Positions 61,994-64,000 of a stretch of DNA of 64,000 nt are shown in pieces; the first letter of the stretch is position 1, and every line of letters begins with the position of its first letter. The DNA comes from Prolixibacteraceae bacterium (GTDB lineage: Bacteria; Bacteroidota; Bacteroidia; Bacteroidales; Prolixibacteraceae), in NCBI GenBank assembly GCA_019856515.1, contig CP082230.1, positions 4,650,001 through 4,714,000 on the forward strand, in the 5' to 3' direction. A program made the position numbers and the translations under genes. Below the pieces are notes generated by a model. It saw only the letters and a program-made list of their open reading frames with translations, searched no databases and had not been told where the DNA came from.

Positions 61994-62443
61994 ATGGGGT
62001 TTGAAATTTTGCTAGAGAAGATCTCTAAAGAGATCGATGGATTGAACAAAGAGGTAGCACTACCAAAAGTAATGGCAACTCTGAAAGAAGAGGTATTTCA
62101 TTATGATTGGGTGGGTATATATGAGTTGACCGCTGATGAGAAAGGTCTGTCTTTAGGTCCCTATGTGGGCAAAGCCACTGACCATACCTATATTCCTGTT
62201 GGAAAAGGTGTTTGTGGTCAAGTTGCTGAGAAGAACATCTCAATGATTGTGCAGGACGTTTCTCAAGAGGACAACTACATTGCTTGTAGTATGGATGTCC
62301 AGTCTGAGATTGTTGTGCCTATAAAAAAAGGTGATCGTTTTGTGGCTCAGATTGATATCGATTCTCACGCATATGCCCCATTTACTTCTGATGATCAAAG
62401 TTTTCTTGAGAAAGTTGCGGCTTTGTTGAGCGTATACTATTAA
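61994..62443 (+). CDS. GAF-domain protein, probable free methionine-(R)-sulfoxide reductase
   Basis: 149 residues, a single GAF domain. Seen: 'YDWVGIYELTADEKGLSLGP', 'IPVGKGVCGQVAEKN' and 'NYIACSMDVQSEIVVPI', which place two Cys as in the fRMsr (YebR/MsrC) family; 'IDIDSHAYAPFTSDDQSFLE' is the family's C-terminal stretch. It reduces free Met-R-sulfoxide in the cytosol. It is the third gene of the pyrBI transcript, without an obvious metabolic link. A signalling GAF role cannot be excluded, but the conserved cysteines favour the reductase. Confidence 0.85.
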   Translation: MGFEILLEKISKEIDGLNKEVALPKVMATLKEEVFHYDWVGIYELTADEKGLSLGPYVGKATDHTYIPVGKGVCGQVAEKNISMIVQDVSQEDNYIACSMDVQSEIVVPIKKGDRFVAQIDIDSHAYAPFTSDDQSFLEKVAALLSVYY

Positions 62444-62467
62444 ATCCATAGAGTAGATAGATATATC

Positions 62468-62510
62468 GAGAAAGTAGAACTATACATGGTTCTGCTTTCT
62501 CAATTTTTAT
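62468..62510 (+). terminator. Terminator of the pyrBI-GAF operon
   Basis: A 13-bp stem GAGAAAGTAGAAC (62468-62480) / GTTCTGCTTTCTC (62489-62501) with one mismatch, followed by AATTTTTATT. Confidence 0.78.
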
Positions 62511-62545
62511 TCTTCGTAGAGCGTCATATTCCTGTATTTTCTTTT

Positions 62546-62553
62546 TAAATTTG
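62546..62553 (+). promoter_or_regulatory. Candidate -7 box (TAnnTTTG) for the outer-membrane protein gene
   Basis: TAAATTTG lies 33 nt before the ATG; a -33 TTTG is not evident. Confidence 0.4.
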
Positions 62554-62586
62554 TACCTTACAAAAGGTATTTATTAAATAGTATTT

Positions 62587-63249
62587 ATGAAAAAGTATTT
62601 GGTTATTTTTTTACTCTTATGTTGTGGGGAAAGTTTTGGGCAGTTCTTTAATCGTGCCCACAATTATGTTGGTGTAAAAGGGGGATATAATATGTCATGG
62701 ATGTCTTTCTATCCAAATACAAATCCATATACACAGATCCCAACTGATGCTTCATCTATAGGTGGTTATCAGGTCGGAATCGTTTTCCGTAACATGTCGG
62801 AAGATCATGTCGGAATCTTAGCCGAGGTGAATTACTCCCAAAAAGGTTGGGAAGAGAAGAACAGGCAAGGGATAAAGTACATGCGTAAATTGAACTACAT
62901 CGAGGTGCCGATAATGACACATATCTCCATGGGTAAAAAGAAACTACGCTTCTTTCTAAATATCGGTCCATCCATATCTTTTCTACTTTCCGAACAAGAA
63001 ACCCTTACCCAGCAGGATCCAAATGCTGACATGCAGAACTACTACGGTAAGAATTTAGATCAGAAATTCGATTTTGCTTTCTGTGGTGGTGGTGGGCTAG
63101 AGTATCGTTTCAAGAAACAGTCGGTACTATTGGAAGGTCGTTACACTTTGAGTCTACTCAACGTATTCGATGATGCAACCATTGGATACTCATCATCAAG
63201 AAACCAAGGTGTTGGGGTTACCATGACTTGGTTATATGATTTTCATTAA
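62587..63249 (+). CDS. Outer-membrane beta-barrel protein, PorT-like
   Basis: 220 residues. Seen: signal peptide 'MKKYLVIFLLLCCGESFGQ', then eight or so amphipathic strands ('YVGVKGGYNMSWMSF', 'VGILAEVNYSQKGWEEK', 'YIEVPIMTHISMGKKKLRFF', 'GGGGLEYRFKKQSVLLEGRY'), ending in an aromatic residue pattern (Phe-His). This is the outer_membrane_beta-barrel_2 (PorT-type) fold common in this phylum. The real PorT takes part in type IX secretion; there is no evidence this member does. Monocistronic. Confidence 0.82.
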   Translation: MKKYLVIFLLLCCGESFGQFFNRAHNYVGVKGGYNMSWMSFYPNTNPYTQIPTDASSIGGYQVGIVFRNMSEDHVGILAEVNYSQKGWEEKNRQGIKYMRKLNYIEVPIMTHISMGKKKLRFFLNIGPSISFLLSEQETLTQQDPNADMQNYYGKNLDQKFDFAFCGGGGLEYRFKKQSVLLEGRYTLSLLNVFDDATIGYSSSRNQGVGVTMTWLYDFH

Positions 63250-63253
63250 TCCC

Positions 63254-63294
63254 AACAAAACTCTTGTTGTCTATCGAAGAACAAGAGTTTTGTT
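63254..63294. terminator. Shared terminator overlapping the ftsE 3' end
   Basis: A perfect 15-bp stem AACAAAACTCTTGTT (63254-63268) / AACAAGAGTTTTGTT (63280-63294), loop 11 nt. The right arm is inside the ftsE coding sequence (last codons), so one hairpin serves both convergent genes. Confidence 0.82.
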
Positions 63295-63936
63295 AACACA
63301 CTCATAGGTCTCCTTTGGAAACATATCGATGATATTATGGTTGTGTGTCGCCATGATAATCGCCGTCCCATCTTGGTTAATCCTATTCAGTAGTTGCATC
63401 TGTTTGATGGCCGTTTCGGGATCAAGATTTTGTGTCGGCTCATCCGCAATAATAAGCTTCGGATTATTTATAATAGCTCGTGCTATCGATGCTAAATTCT
63501 TCTCTCCACCCGAAAGTTCGTTTGAGTACTTCTGTCCCAAATGCTTAATATCACACCACTCCAAAGTCATATTGATATGGTTGGCTATTGTCTGCTTATT
63601 GGTCCAACCTGTCGCTCTCAGTACAAACTCAAGATTTTGTGCCACAGTTCGATCATCTAGCAGGTGAAAATCTTGAAAGATCATCCCTATCTTTCGTCTA
63701 TGCAGATACATGTTTTTCTTCTTTGTCTGTTTTACTTCCGCTCCATCAAATATAATACTGCCTTGTTTGTAAGGCAGTGAGCCATATATAGATTGGAATA
63801 TTGTTGTTTTTCCTGTACCTACCTTTCCGATGATATAAATGAAGTCATTTCGGTACACTTCCAAGTTAACATCTGTTAGTATGATATTCTCTTTCTGTTG
63901 GAAGCTTGCATTTTCTATTTTCAATAATCTCTCCAT
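63271..63936 (-). CDS. ftsE: FtsE-like ABC transporter ATP-binding protein
   Basis: 221 residues from the ATG at 63936 ('MERLLKIENASFQQKENIIL'); an in-frame ATG at 63984 would add 16 atypical residues. Seen: Walker A 'IGKVGTGKTT', Q-loop 'GMIFQDFHLLDDRTVAQNLE', signature 'LSGGEKNLASIARAI' (Lys-Asn where most ABC proteins have Gln-Arg), Walker B 'LIIADEPTQNLD' and switch His 'MATHNHNI'. FtsEX links the divisome to peptidoglycan hydrolases. The ftsX partner is not in the window, so the assignment rests on sequence class ('YNxxF'-like start and length). Confidence 0.85.
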   Translation of the reverse strand: MERLLKIENASFQQKENIILTDVNLEVYRNDFIYIIGKVGTGKTTIFQSIYGSLPYKQGSIIFDGAEVKQTKKKNMYLHRRKIGMIFQDFHLLDDRTVAQNLEFVLRATGWTNKQTIANHINMTLEWCDIKHLGQKYSNELSGGEKNLASIARAIINNPKLIIADEPTQNLDPETAIKQMQLLNRINQDGTAIIMATHNHNIIDMFPKETYECVNKTLVLR

Positions 63937-64000
63937 ATTTAATGTATTATGATTATTTTTTCCCTTAAATAATTTGACTTTCATTACCCTAATTATTACA

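Overview
The window comes from an AT-rich member of the Bacteroidota. The evidence is two SusC/SusD outer-membrane pairs, a Bacteroidota-type LptD, secreted sulfatases and a GH20 hexosaminidase, few recognisable Shine-Dalgarno sequences, and a TAnnTTTG-type promoter element upstream of an amidase gene. A marine, glycan-degrading lineage (for example Marinilabiliales/Prolixibacteraceae) would fit, but that placement is inference from gene content only.

Layout. 1-16.5 kb: the 3' part of a tricorn-type protease, a CobW-like GTPase, two consecutive homologous SusC/SusD pairs (3.75-8.8 and 9.6-14.6 kb) each closed by a strong terminator, and phosphatidylserine decarboxylase. 16.5-35.3 kb: an accessory island full of repeats. 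A modular hairpin repeat family (at least 12 near-intact copies in one orientation on the left, 4 in the opposite orientation on the right) and IS200-like REP transposase genes (one intact, two broken) separate small gene cassettes. The cassettes are an XRE regulator with an AAA ATPase and DUF4276 protein; a RloA/RloB-like pair; a pair made of a DUF488 fusion and a possible dual-OB protein; an IS982 element with a frameshifted transposase; and a third ATPase plus TOPRIM-like pair. Three unrelated subfamilies of the same two-gene 'SMC-like ATPase + TOPRIM-like effector' design within 13 kb strongly suggest an anti-phage defence island. 35.3-41.8 kb: a second accessory stretch with a T7-lysozyme-like amidase, small membrane proteins, an excisionase-type HTH protein, two proteins of unknown function and two DUF6266-type proteins. 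A 57-bp decamer-repeat sequence is shared upstream of DUF6266-type genes here and at 17 kb.

41.8-51.8 kb: sulfatase, GH20 hexosaminidase, membrane pyrophosphatase and a second sulfatase. A group II intron sits just after the pyrophosphatase terminator, and its reverse transcriptase is broken by an 89-bp tandem duplication. 51.8-64 kb: housekeeping genes, namely an RluA-type pseudouridine synthase, lptD, an AmiC-like amidase and an MCE/MlaD protein, dnaA, a YigZ-family protein, pyrBI, a GAF/fRMsr protein, an outer-membrane barrel protein and ftsE.

The two most interesting signals are these. First, upstream of pyrB a 42-codon ORF runs straight through a strong terminator and stops 13 nt before the pyrB start, preceded by a U/A-rich tract. 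This is the architecture of the enterobacterial pyrL-pyrBI UTP attenuator, seen here in a Bacteroidota context. Second, there is the repeat-partitioned defence island, with repeats whose central hairpin is swapped between sequence-unrelated alternatives, and a 112-bp hairpin element whose two copies show compensatory stem changes.
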